Source: CF-162 sp040882565
GTDB taxonomy: Bacteria > Chloroflexota > Dehalococcoidia > SM23-28-2 > RBG-16-64-32
NCBI GenBank assembly: GCA_040882565.1
Contig: JBBEAZ010000001.1
Span: 1-48,740 of the forward strand
DNA: 48,740 nucleotides
Reading direction: 5' to 3'
The notes beneath the pieces were generated by a model. That model saw only the letters and a list, made by a program, of their open reading frames with translations, did not search any database and was not told the origin of the DNA. This document shows positions 7,485 to 14,332 of the stretch, one piece after another. Made by a program: the position numbers and the translations under genes. Each line of letters begins with the position of its first letter. Within the stretch, counting starts at the first letter, position 1.

Positions 7485-8783
7485 ATGTCAGTCACAGTCG
7501 TCATAGGCGGGCAGTGGGGTGATGAGGGGAAGGGACGAGTCATCGACCTCCTCGCAGAGAAGGCCCAGATCGTGGCCCGTTACTCGGCCGGCAACAACGC
7601 CGGACACACGATCATCAACGAGCTTGGCGAGTTCAAGCTACACCTCGTACCCGCCGGCATCTTCTACCCGGACAAGGTGTGCCTGATCGGCAACGGCTGC
7701 GTCGTCGACCCTGCCGAGCTACTGAAAGAGATCGAGCACCTGGCGGAGCGCGGCGTCCAGGTGAAGGACCGTCTGTTCTTGAGCGACCGCGCCCACGTGC
7801 TGATGCCGTGGCACAAGCTAATCGACCTCAAGGACGAGGCGTTGCGTGGCAAAGGCGCGATCGGCACGACCGGCCGGGGCGTCGGGCCGGCGTTCGCGGA
7901 CAAGGTGGGCCGCGCGGGCGTGCGCGTCGCCGACATCGCCGACCGGGAGGCGCTGGCGAACCAGCTCGCGTTCCTCGTGCCGTACAAGAACGCCGTGCTC
8001 GAGAAGCTGTACGAGACACCGGGCGTGAGCCTTGAAGCGGTGCTCGAGGAGTACGCCGAATACGGTAAGCGGCTCGCGCCGTACATCACGGACACGACTG
8101 TGGTAATGCAGAAGGCGCTGGCGGCCGGCGACACCGTGCTGCTCGAAGGTGCGCAGGGAGCGCTGCTGGACCTCGACCTCGGAACGTACGAATATGTGAC
8201 GTCTTCCGTGCCGTCCTCGCTGGCGGCTGGCGCGGCGATCGGCATGGGCATCGGCCCGACGCAGATCGACACCGTGCTCGGCGTCTACAAGACATACTGC
8301 ACGCGCGTGGGCAACGGTCCTTTCCCGACTGAATTGCTGGACGAGATCGGTGACATGCTCCGGGAAGGCGGTCCGCGGCCGGAGTACGGCTCGACGACCG
8401 GCAGGCCGCGGCGCTGCGGCTGGTTCGACGCCGTCGCCTCGCGCTTCACCGCGCAGACCAACGGGATCGCGGGCGCGGCGCTGACGCGGCTCGACGTGCT
8501 GGACCAGATGCCGACGATCAAGGTCTGCACTGCGTACCGGATCGGCTCGCGAACCGTGGAGACGATGCCGGCGAGCAGCCTGGACCTGGCGCGCGCGGAA
8601 CCGGTCTACGAGGAGTTGCCGGGCTGGTTGAGCGACACTTCGGGCGTCCGGAAGTTCGAAGACCTGCCCGCGGCGGCGCAGAGCTACGTGCACTTCATCC
8701 AGGAAAAGCTGGGCGTTCCGCTCTGCCTTATCTCGGTCGGCCCTGAGCGCGAGCAGGCGATCAGCATGCGCCACTTCTTCTAG
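7485..8783 (+). CDS. purA: Adenylosuccinate synthetase
   Basis: Catalyses IMP + Asp + GTP to adenylosuccinate, the first committed step from IMP to AMP, in the cytoplasm. The 432-aa length is normal for the family. The N-terminus MSVTVVIGGQWGDEGKG carries the GDEGKG GTP-binding loop with the catalytic Asp. The GNNAGHT loop with catalytic His, EGAQGALLDLDLGTYEYVT and the STTGRPRRCGWFD segment are all intact. The ATG at 7485 is chosen because it matches the conserved family N-terminus, although a hairpin separates it from the SD. The upstream region has TATACT as -10 and tandem heptamers. The gene stands alone, with the SelW-like gene 37 nt downstream in the same direction. Confidence 0.97.
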   Translation: MSVTVVIGGQWGDEGKGRVIDLLAEKAQIVARYSAGNNAGHTIINELGEFKLHLVPAGIFYPDKVCLIGNGCVVDPAELLKEIEHLAERGVQVKDRLFLSDRAHVLMPWHKLIDLKDEALRGKGAIGTTGRGVGPAFADKVGRAGVRVADIADREALANQLAFLVPYKNAVLEKLYETPGVSLEAVLEEYAEYGKRLAPYITDTTVVMQKALAAGDTVLLEGAQGALLDLDLGTYEYVTSSVPSSLAAGAAIGMGIGPTQIDTVLGVYKTYCTRVGNGPFPTELLDEIGDMLREGGPRPEYGSTTGRPRRCGWFDAVASRFTAQTNGIAGAALTRLDVLDQMPTIKVCTAYRIGSRTVETMPASSLDLARAEPVYEELPGWLSDTSGVRKFEDLPAAAQSYVHFIQEKLGVPLCLISVGPEREQAISMRHFF

Positions 8784-8820
8784 GCGCCATGTCGACCCGT
8801 TTGCGCTCTGTTGAGTAGCG

Positions 8821-9090
8821 ATGGCGGCGCCGCGCATCGAGATCACCTACTGCACGAAGTGCCGTTTCCTCCTGCGGGCGTCGTGGATGGCGCAGGAGCT
8901 ACTGACGATGTTCCAGGACCAACTCGGTGAAGTGGCGATCGTGCCGGGCGGCGGTGGCATCCTCGAGGTGAAGCTGGACGGCGAGGTGATCGCCACGAAC
9001 CGCGACGGTGCCGAGATGCCAGACCCAGCCGCCGTAAAGAGAGCGGTCCGGGACCGCATCGACCCGGACCGCAAGATTGGTCACGACTGA
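8821..9090 (+). CDS. SelT/SelW/SelH-like (Rdx family) redox protein with CxxC
   Basis: An 89-aa protein with the family N-terminus ITYCTKCRFLLRASWMAQEL. Cys11 and Cys14 form the CxxC that replaces the CxxU of selenoprotein W. GEVAIVPGGGGILEVKLDG is the typical central beta region and DPAAVKRAVRDRIDP the end helix. Family members have a thioredoxin-like fold and are thought to be thiol redox proteins; the partner is unknown. It lies 37 nt after purA in the same direction and may be co-transcribed. The SD is weak, so the start rests on protein similarity. Confidence 0.85.
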   Translation: MAAPRIEITYCTKCRFLLRASWMAQELLTMFQDQLGEVAIVPGGGGILEVKLDGEVIATNRDGAEMPDPAAVKRAVRDRIDPDRKIGHD

Positions 9091-9094
9091 AGGC

Positions 9095-10528
9095 TTAGAA
9101 GCGCCCTGGCGGCGACTTGAAGCCGTGGAAAGGCTCGTCGCGTGTTTCGAAGCGGCGGCTCCGCAGCAAGCGCTCGACCTCGTAGGCGATATCGAAGTCG
9201 TCCAGCGCCGCCTCCTTGGGTAGGTCATCGGCCGGGTCATCCGATGGCCCCTTCCTGCGCAGTTGCTCGGGGGTCTCGACAGTGGCGACGTCGTCGGCGA
9301 GCGCCTGGCCGTGCGTGAAGATCGTGCCACGGGCGGGCGGCACTTCGCCGTCTTCGGTGCCTTCCTCGTCGCCGGGGGGGCTGATCGCGGGCTCGGTGCG
9401 GACGGGCTCCGGCGCGAGTGCCGTACCGGCCGCGTCCATCACCACCGGTTCCACCGAACTGGCAGGCGGCGCGGTCGCATCGCTGATGCCGAGTTCGGCA
9501 AGGGCTTCGGCTCGGAGCGAAGCGGCGATCTGCTGCTCGGCTGCCTCGCGACGAGCGGCCTCGGCCTCGCGGAGGACTTCCGCTTCTTGCGCTGCTTCAG
9601 CGCGCAGGGCATCCTCGGCGCGGCGCGCGGCTTCGGCCTGGTGTGCCGCATCCGTCTGGATTCGTGCGGCCTCGGCCTGCCGTGCGGCCTCCGCGCGACG
9701 GGAGACTTCGGCGCGTCGCTGGGATTCCACTTCGGCGTTCCGGGCGGCTTCGGCCAGGGTCGAAGCTTCGGCGGCGGCTTGACGGGCCGCTTCGGCCTGG
9801 AGGATCGCCTCGGCCTCGACTTCGCTGACGTTGGGGAACTCGATGTCGGCGGTCCGCTCGATGGCCGGGGCGGAATCCTCGACCAACGGCTGCCGGCGAA
9901 GCAGATGGCCTGCCTCCTCGGCGCCTTCTGCCTCATCTACTTCGCGTTGGAGTGTTGACGGCCGGTCAAGAGCGGCGTCTCGCTGAATTGTCGATGGGCG
10001 GTCCAAAACGGCGGCCCGGCTGTTCTTCGTCGTGGGGGCAGAGCGCGGCAAGATAGTGACCTTATCGAGTTCTTCGCGGATGCCGGCGAAGGCGGCCCAG
10101 TAGATGACAAGGTGCGAGATGTCGAGGCCGCGTTTAGCCTCGAAGCGGGCGAACGAATAGGCGCTCTCCAGGTCGAGGAACGAGGCAACGTAGACGACGT
10201 CGGAGGTGTGGTTGGCGCGAATGAGCACAACCGCTTCGCGGTGGGCGTCGGCCGGGAGGATCGGCTCGTCGTGCAGGGCCCAGAAAACGTGGGTTGCGCG
10301 GCGGGCGTCAGGGGGCATTTGGTCGAGGTAGCGCGAAGCTAGGATGGAGTCCGGGAAGCGCTTGAGCTGGAACGAGCTGATGCCACCGATGTCGGGAGCG
10401 AGGACGGCCAGGACCGGGCCGTCAGGGAAGACGACCGGCGGCAGGGTGTCGTCAAGGACCCCCTCATCGAGGATGGGTTCTTCCTCCGGCGTTTCAGGCT
10501 TCTTTAGAAGAGACGCTAACCAGGCCAT
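9095..10528 (-). CDS. Hypothetical protein with long Ala/Glu/Arg coiled coil
   Basis: The 477-aa frame begins MAWLASLLKK after AAGGAG with a 6-nt spacer; longer starts lack support. Residues about 35-160 look like a globular domain I do not recognise (VLAVLAPDIGGISSFQLKRFP, then VVYVASFLDLESAYSFARFEAK). Residues about 172-198 hold a short tandem repeat built on LDRPST(I/L)QR(D/E). Residues about 236-348 are a continuous helix with repeated EAAR/AEAARR units, a charged apolipoprotein-like coiled coil. A Pro/Glu-rich linker and a basic end (RRFETRDEPFHGFKS) follow. No signal peptide or membrane segment is seen, so it is probably cytoplasmic and perhaps structural. The stop is 4 nt from the end of the convergent SelW-like gene. 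Confidence 0.75.
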   Translation of the reverse strand: MAWLASLLKKPETPEEEPILDEGVLDDTLPPVVFPDGPVLAVLAPDIGGISSFQLKRFPDSILASRYLDQMPPDARRATHVFWALHDEPILPADAHREAVVLIRANHTSDVVYVASFLDLESAYSFARFEAKRGLDISHLVIYWAAFAGIREELDKVTILPRSAPTTKNSRAAVLDRPSTIQRDAALDRPSTLQREVDEAEGAEEAGHLLRRQPLVEDSAPAIERTADIEFPNVSEVEAEAILQAEAARQAAAEASTLAEAARNAEVESQRRAEVSRRAEAARQAEAARIQTDAAHQAEAARRAEDALRAEAAQEAEVLREAEAARREAAEQQIAASLRAEALAELGISDATAPPASSVEPVVMDAAGTALAPEPVRTEPAISPPGDEEGTEDGEVPPARGTIFTHGQALADDVATVETPEQLRRKGPSDDPADDLPKEAALDDFDIAYEVERLLRSRRFETRDEPFHGFKSPPGRF

Positions 10529-10780
10529 GCGAAGCTCCTTTTCAGTTGTTGCGCCGTAGCTGTCCCCGAGAGGACTGGGCTTAGCGGCGGCGCCTGGACC
10601 TCCGTGCCGGAACCGCGGGATGTGCTGAGGGTGAAGTCCGGCGATTAGATAGACGGCGGCTAGCCACGAGGTGATACGGTGAGACGGTCGGCTTAACGTA
10701 ACCTGAACGACGATTTGCCGGAAGTGACGGTGCGGGCGATTGAAGGTAGTCTGGTGCGAGAAGTCTGAGGAGGTCCGGAA

Positions 10781-11293
10781 ATGAAGGTTGCATCGGCCGC
10801 GGCGCCACGCGACGCCCAGGGGGAAGGCGAGGAGATCATCTCGAAACGTTTGATCGCCTGGCTGGATGAGGTCCTCGCCGGGCGAGCGCCGAACACCGGG
10901 CGCTTCTGTGGCAACTGCTACCACCCGCTGCAGCCTGACATGACGGCGTGCCCTCACTGCGCCACGGCCACCGCAGACACACCTGCGGTGGCTGCCGTGC
11001 CTCTCGAGATCATCGACGCGCATCGGCGGCGGCGCGGCCGGGAAGGCACCTTCGTGCGCACTATCGCCTGGGGTGGGCTGACGATGGGCGTGACGGCTTC
11101 ACTTGTGCCGCTGGCATTCGGCGGCGTGCACTGGTGGTCATTCGCCCTATTCTTCGCGCTGCTGGTGTTCTTCTACCTCCTCGCGGCGAACCTCGCGAAC
11201 AGCCTGGGCGACGCCTGGGGCTACCGCTCCGGCCTCGCGATCTTCCGCAGGGCCTGGGAACGCCACATCGCCGCCCGCGATATCACTCCGTAG
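10781..11293 (+). CDS. Zinc-ribbon membrane protein of unknown function
   Basis: A 170-aa protein starting at ATG 10781, 8 nt after GAGGAGG. Residues 43-60 form a zinc ribbon with Cys43, Cys46, Cys57 and Cys60 (CGNC and CPHC). Two hydrophobic segments follow at about 92-114 and 118-140, so it is a membrane protein with a cytoplasmic zinc ribbon before the first helix. The function is unknown. Its last 11 nt overlap the end of the 45-aa portal-like stub on the other strand, so the phage-derived operon ends directly against this chromosomal gene. Confidence 0.75.
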   Translation: MKVASAAAPRDAQGEGEEIISKRLIAWLDEVLAGRAPNTGRFCGNCYHPLQPDMTACPHCATATADTPAVAAVPLEIIDAHRRRRGREGTFVRTIAWGGLTMGVTASLVPLAFGGVHWWSFALFFALLVFFYLLAANLANSLGDAWGYRSGLAIFRRAWERHIAARDITP

Positions 11294-11420
11294 ACCGCGT
11301 CCGGCGCCCTTCGTAGAACTCCAGGTTCTCGCGATAGGCGCGCAGGCGAGCCGTGTCGAGGTTCGTAAGTTGCTGGGGCAGCGGCGTTTCCTGCCGCGCG
11401 GGCGTAGTTGCTATGACCAT
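11283..11420 (-). pseudogene. 45-aa ORF resembling the N-terminus of a phage portal protein (truncated)
   Basis: The ATG at 11420 follows GGAGG by 5 nt, so it is well set for translation: MVIATTPARQETPLPQQLTN at the start and RLRAYRENLEFYEGR near the end. The NLDTARLRAYRENLEFYEGR region looks like the first helix of tailed-phage portal proteins, where the text normally continues for about 400 residues. Here it stops after RRTRSTE. Its place after the terminase fits a portal gene. It may be a truncated portal or a short peptide kept for its own sake. The similarity is from memory of the family and was not tested. Confidence 0.45.
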
Positions 11421-11481
11421 TGTGTCCTCCCCTCCCTGTCCGTTGGCGCCCGGCCTCCCCGGGCGGGCACCGCTCCGCGCC

Positions 11482-11574
11482 CTAAGGCGCGAAGCGGAGC
11501 AGCATCCAGACCGCACTGCCTGTCAGCAGCACGTATCCGGCAGTTTGTAGCGTCGCCGACAAGACGTTACGCAC
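11482..11574 (-). CDS. 30-aa single-span membrane peptide
   Basis: A 31-codon frame starting at GTG 11574, preceded by GGGAGG with a 6-nt spacer, and overlapping the stop of the HTH gene by 8 nt. The product has a short basic N-terminus (MRNVLSATLQTAGY) and one hydrophobic segment (VLLTGSAVWMLLRF). The perfect SD, the overlap with the upstream gene and the amphipathic-plus-hydrophobic character argue that it is translated. It could be a phage lysis or holin-related peptide, or a toxin-like membrane peptide. It is too short for a family assignment. Confidence 0.5.
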   Translation of the reverse strand: MRNVLSATLQTAGYVLLTGSAVWMLLRFAP

Positions 11575-11968
11575 ACTGGGCCTCCCTTCTGGGTTCGGTG
11601 GAGCGGATTGGGATCGGGGCAAAGTCCTCTTCCTCACGCCGCGGCCGCGACGTCGGCTTTGCGCCGAGGACCCGGAACACGGTCCGGCGCGAAACGCCGA
11701 AGCGCGTCGCCAGCGCCTCGACCGAGACGCCGCGGTTGCGCAGGTCGAGGATCTCGCGGTCGCGCGCTTCGTTGAGGAGAGCGCGCAGCCCCCCCGGCTC
11801 CTCGTAGCGGCAGCGCGGCAGCGGGCAGGTGAAGCAGCTCTCGCTGATGTCGCAGCCGTCGTCGCGGTAGCGCGTCGTCTCCGGCAAGGAGTCCGACCGC
11901 GTGCGGGGTTTGCGCTCCACCCTTGAAAGTTGACCTCTCCTCGTTCCCGGCATCACTGAAGTAACCAT
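11567..11968 (-). CDS. Cys-cluster helix-turn-helix protein of the phage module
   Basis: A 133-aa protein with ATG at 11968 and an AGGAGGAG SD, 26 nt after the terminase stop. An N-terminal cluster Cys39-x5-Cys45-x2-Cys48-x4-Cys53 (CFTCPLPRCRYEEPGG) probably binds zinc or an iron-sulfur cluster. Residues about 65-102 form a resolvase/sigma-like helix-turn-helix (REILDLRNRGVSVEALATRF, then GVSRRTVFRVLG). The C-terminus is basic, then acidic. Its place next to the terminase suggests either a small-terminase-like DNA recognition role or a regulator of the module. The combination of cluster and HTH is the notable part; the function is inferred. Confidence 0.7.
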   Translation of the reverse strand: MVTSVMPGTRRGQLSRVERKPRTRSDSLPETTRYRDDGCDISESCFTCPLPRCRYEEPGGLRALLNEARDREILDLRNRGVSVEALATRFGVSRRTVFRVLGAKPTSRPRREEEDFAPIPIRSTEPRREAQCA

Positions 11969-11994
11969 CTCTTCTCCTCCTATCGTTTCGTTTA

Positions 11995-13380
11995 CTAAGC
12001 CAGGACCGGGGTGCGTCCCCGGGCGACGCGCGGCTGCGGCAGCCCATCGCGTCCCGCGTCAGCGACGAGCGCCAGGCTCGCCAGGTAATCGTCGTGTCCA
12101 TCGGCGGCGTCGACGTGGAAGCTCATGCCGCCACCGGGGCGGTAGGCCACGCGCGCCAATTCGGCCTCGCGCCAGAACGCTGCGTACTCGGGCGAGCCGT
12201 CGGCGGCGTAGCACTTGAGACGGCCGCTGTTCACCGCCGCCAGCAGGTTGAAACCGAGCCGCGACTTCGCTTCCGCCGAGATCCGCAGCGAGCGGACGAC
12301 GTCAGCGCCGAGCCGGCGGCTGAGGACGGACGCGATCGTCTCGCCCATGCCCGTCGCGTCGACCGTCAGGCGGCGGACGCGCCAGACCTCGCCGAGGAGG
12401 TCGCACAGGCGCGCGATCAGCGTGTCGTGCGAAGCGCCTGCTTCCGTGATGTGCTCAACAATCTCGAGGCGCGGCCCCGATATCGCATCACCCGGAACGA
12501 CGCGCGCAATCGTCAGAACCGTGCGGTCGTTGTCCCGGCCCCTTCGCCCGTCCGGGGAACCGAAGTCCTGCCCGCCGATGTCGAGGCCGGCGACGTACGT
12601 CTCGCCATCACGCGGCGCGAATTGCCGTTCGTGCCGTCCCTGGAGCTGCGCGAGCTGCGAATGTGAGAACAGCCGGCCGCTGCCGGGCACGGGCCGCAGC
12701 GCGTACTGCGTCAGGAACAGCGGGTGATTGGCACCGAGCCGGGTGCGTTCCCCCTCGACGTAGCGGGCGTACGCGGGGTTGTGCTCGGCGACGGTCGCCC
12801 AGTCGGCCGTGAAGTGCCGACGGATGCCGTCGCGGCGTTCGAGTTCGATGTGTTCCTGGGCCGCGCGCTCAAGGAGAGTCGATTCGTCCCACGGCGTGCC
12901 GTAGTAGACGATCGTCGCGCCGGTAGTTGAGGCCATCGGCCGGAAGTCGCGGTCGAATTTCTCGGCGTCGACATCCTGCGCCTCGTCGACCTCCAGCAGC
13001 AGACCCGCCGTGTGACCGACGACGTTTGCGCCCGGCTCTGCCGACAGGAAGACGAAGCGCGCGCGGCCGAAGCGCACGGCGCGGCCGTCTTCGCGGACGG
13101 CCAGTTCGCCAAGGCCCGCCTGCTGCACGCGCGACCAGAGCCGGGTCATGCTCAGGCGGCACTGCGGCTCGAAGGTCGGTGCGCACTTCACGCCGTCGGT
13201 GGCGTGCGTACGGTTCTTAGCGAGGAGGAGCAGCTCGATCTGCGCCGAGAGTTCGTTCTTGCCGGCCTGGCGCGCCATTACGACGCTGAAGGTCAGGCCG
13301 CGGTTGTTGAAGACAGAGTCCGCGATCGCCCAGCCGGCTTCGGCCTGGTACGGGCGCAGGATAGGCAGCGGAGCCGTCAT
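11995..13380 (-). CDS. terL: Phage terminase large subunit
   Basis: A 461-aa protein, normal for the family. The ATPase part has an N-terminal Q/Y region (LRPYQAEAGWAIAD), a Walker A-like loop RQAGKN at 37-42 and a Walker B LLLEVDEAQD at 127-136 with the catalytic DE. The nuclease part has the three expected acidic sites: AGLDIGGQDFG, LTVDATGMGETI and DGHDDYLASLAL. Terminases translocate DNA into the prohead and cut it. All motifs are intact, so this is not obviously decayed. The ATG shares one base with the TGA of the holin-like gene (TGATG), which suggests coupled translation. Confidence 0.9.
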   Translation of the reverse strand: MTAPLPILRPYQAEAGWAIADSVFNNRGLTFSVVMARQAGKNELSAQIELLLLAKNRTHATDGVKCAPTFEPQCRLSMTRLWSRVQQAGLGELAVREDGRAVRFGRARFVFLSAEPGANVVGHTAGLLLEVDEAQDVDAEKFDRDFRPMASTTGATIVYYGTPWDESTLLERAAQEHIELERRDGIRRHFTADWATVAEHNPAYARYVEGERTRLGANHPLFLTQYALRPVPGSGRLFSHSQLAQLQGRHERQFAPRDGETYVAGLDIGGQDFGSPDGRRGRDNDRTVLTIARVVPGDAISGPRLEIVEHITEAGASHDTLIARLCDLLGEVWRVRRLTVDATGMGETIASVLSRRLGADVVRSLRISAEAKSRLGFNLLAAVNSGRLKCYAADGSPEYAAFWREAELARVAYRPGGGMSFHVDAADGHDDYLASLALVADAGRDGLPQPRVARGRTPVLA

Positions 13381-13610
13381 CAGCTGAGCACCTTTGTCAG
13401 AAGCTGAGTGATGACGGCCCCGGCCACCAGGAAGATGAGCCCGTTGACGCGGTTCTTGACGTCCCCCAGGTCGCGTTCCAGGTTGCGCATGCGCTCTGCC
13501 ATCGCTGCTCTGAAAGCGGCGGCTGAGACGCGGCTGGCAACATCCGCCCGGACCCCGTCAGCCGGGCTCTGGCGAAAGCGTTGGAGGGTGCGTTCGAGTG
13601 ACCGTGTCAT
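13380..13610 (-). CDS. Small holin-like (XhlA-type) membrane protein
   Basis: A 76-aa protein with a basic N-terminal half, a short coiled coil at about 38-56 (ERMRNLERDLGDVKNRVNG) and one C-terminal membrane span at 57-72 (LIFLVAGAVITQLL). This coiled-coil plus C-terminal anchor layout is that of XhlA/hemolysin-type phage proteins that work with holins. It is the first gene after an SOS-box promoter (about 13 nt from the predicted transcript start), and its stop overlaps the terminase start. The SD is weak (GGAT). Confidence 0.6.
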   Translation of the reverse strand: MTRSLERTLQRFRQSPADGVRADVASRVSAAAFRAAMAERMRNLERDLGDVKNRVNGLIFLVAGAVITQLLTKVLS

Positions 13611-13629
13611 TGGAACATCCGTGCGACTG

Positions 13630-13659
13630 AGGATAGAACGGGCGTTCTGAGGCTGTCAA
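13630..13659 (-). promoter_or_regulatory. Promoter with LexA-type box before the holin-like/terminase operon
   Basis: On the minus strand TTGACA (13659-13654), an 18-nt spacer and TATCCT (13635-13630) form a strong sigma70-type promoter. The palindrome AGAAC-GGGC-GTTCT (13635-13648) fills most of the spacer and touches the -10. This is the GAAC-N4-GTTC core of Gram-positive-type SOS boxes. A half-matching copy (TAGAAC-N4-GTAC, 13680-13693) lies 20 nt upstream. Confidence 0.65.
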
Positions 13660-13711
13660 TATCCTTATGGTCAAATAGCGTACGTTTGTTCTAAAATCGT
13701 CATAACGACCC

Positions 13712-13978
13712 CTACCGGTCCGGCGGGACCAGCTGATCGGCGATGCTGTTCAGCACGTCCGTCATCCGGTTCGCCAGGTCCTTCCGGGCCTTCGACGGCG
13801 CCCCCAGGCTGATCAGCGCCAGCACAAACACAGCCGTCCGCCGCGCCCGCTCCGCCCGTCCGGGCGACTCCGCCTGCGAGCCAAGCAGCCGCCCAACGAA
13901 GTAGGCCGCGTTGGCCGCCGCAAACAGCGCAGTCCCCGCGTCCAGCGCCGCCGCGGCGGCGCGCCAGGAAATAGTCAC
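13712..13978 (-). CDS. Small membrane protein of the phage module
   Basis: An 88-aa protein with GTG at 13978 after a GGAGG-rich leader. Two weakly hydrophobic segments at about 8-30 (LDAGTALFAAANAAYFVG) and 48-60 (TAVFVLALISLG) are separated by a charged loop. The C-terminal helix is amphipathic (NRMTDVLNSIADQL). Small size, membrane segments and an SOS-type promoter are consistent with a holin or lysis-associated protein, but no family was recognised. Confidence 0.6.
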   Translation of the reverse strand: MTISWRAAAAALDAGTALFAAANAAYFVGRLLGSQAESPGRAERARRTAVFVLALISLGAPSKARKDLANRMTDVLNSIADQLVPPDR

Positions 13979-14046
13979 GAGCCCCCTCCCCTCCTCCGCA
14001 TCCGCCCTCTCATGGCATTTCCGGCCTGTGGACGCGGGTGACCCCT

Positions 14047-14075
14047 AGAATAGAACAGACGTTCTATATGGTCAA
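14047..14075 (-). promoter_or_regulatory. Promoter with perfect LexA-type palindrome
   Basis: On the minus strand TTGACC (14075-14070), a 17-nt spacer and TATTCT (14052-14047) form the promoter. The 16-bp palindrome TAGAAC-AGAC-GTTCTA (14051-14066) lies across the spacer and into the -10. Bound repressor would block RNA polymerase. It serves the 88-aa membrane protein gene about 60 nt downstream of the expected start of transcription. Confidence 0.7.
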
Positions 14076-14164
14076 GGGGAAAGTGTCAGGCGACCGTCCC
14101 GTTCTCTGAGGGACGAAGAGCCTCGGCACAGCGAAGGCGAGCATCCGCCAAACCTTGCGCTCAA

Positions 14165-14253
14165 GCCCCAACGCCAAGGTGCAGCGGCTCCGCTGCCGGG
14201 GGTTCGGGGGGTGTCCCCCCGAGATCCCAATTTTTAATTGGGGTGGGGGGTGG
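14165..14253 (+). repeat. Three-hairpin intergenic repeat, copy 1
   Basis: Begins GCCCCAACGCCAAGGT. Hairpin 1 is GCAGCG/CGCTGC, hairpin 2 GGGGGG/CCCCCC, hairpin 3 CCCAATT/AATTGGG, followed by a G-rich tail. It corresponds over its whole length to 17268-17362. The rest of 13979-14332 holds only the SOS promoter and no supported gene. Confidence 0.75.
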
Positions 14254-14332
14254 GGGGCAACGCCGCGCATGAGCAAGACGCTAGGCGCAGCCACATCAGC
14301 GCGCCACGAACAGGGTATAGGATGAAGCCGTC

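Larger units (their letters stand above)
11283..14075 (-). mobile_element. Truncated phage-derived (packaging) module with SOS-type promoters
   Basis: Five genes plus a portal-like stub on the minus strand, tightly spaced and partly overlapping: 88-aa membrane protein, 76-aa holin-like protein, terminase large subunit, Cys-cluster HTH protein, 30-aa membrane peptide, 45-aa stub. The order terminase then portal is that of tailed-phage head modules. Capsid, tail, integrase and lysis enzyme genes are absent and I see no attachment site repeats. Both small leading genes have promoters overlapping GAAC-N4-GTTC palindromes. It is therefore a phage relic, a domesticated module, or the head end of a gene-transfer-agent-like system whose other parts lie elsewhere. 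Confidence 0.6.

Noticed and set aside
9216..9958. Plus-strand frames opposite the EAAR coiled coil
   Set aside because: Low-complexity mirror of the repeat; the minus-strand gene has a good SD and continuous frame.
11283..14075. Integration sites (att) flanking the phage module
   Set aside because: I found no matching direct repeats at the two edges and no tRNA gene or integrase.
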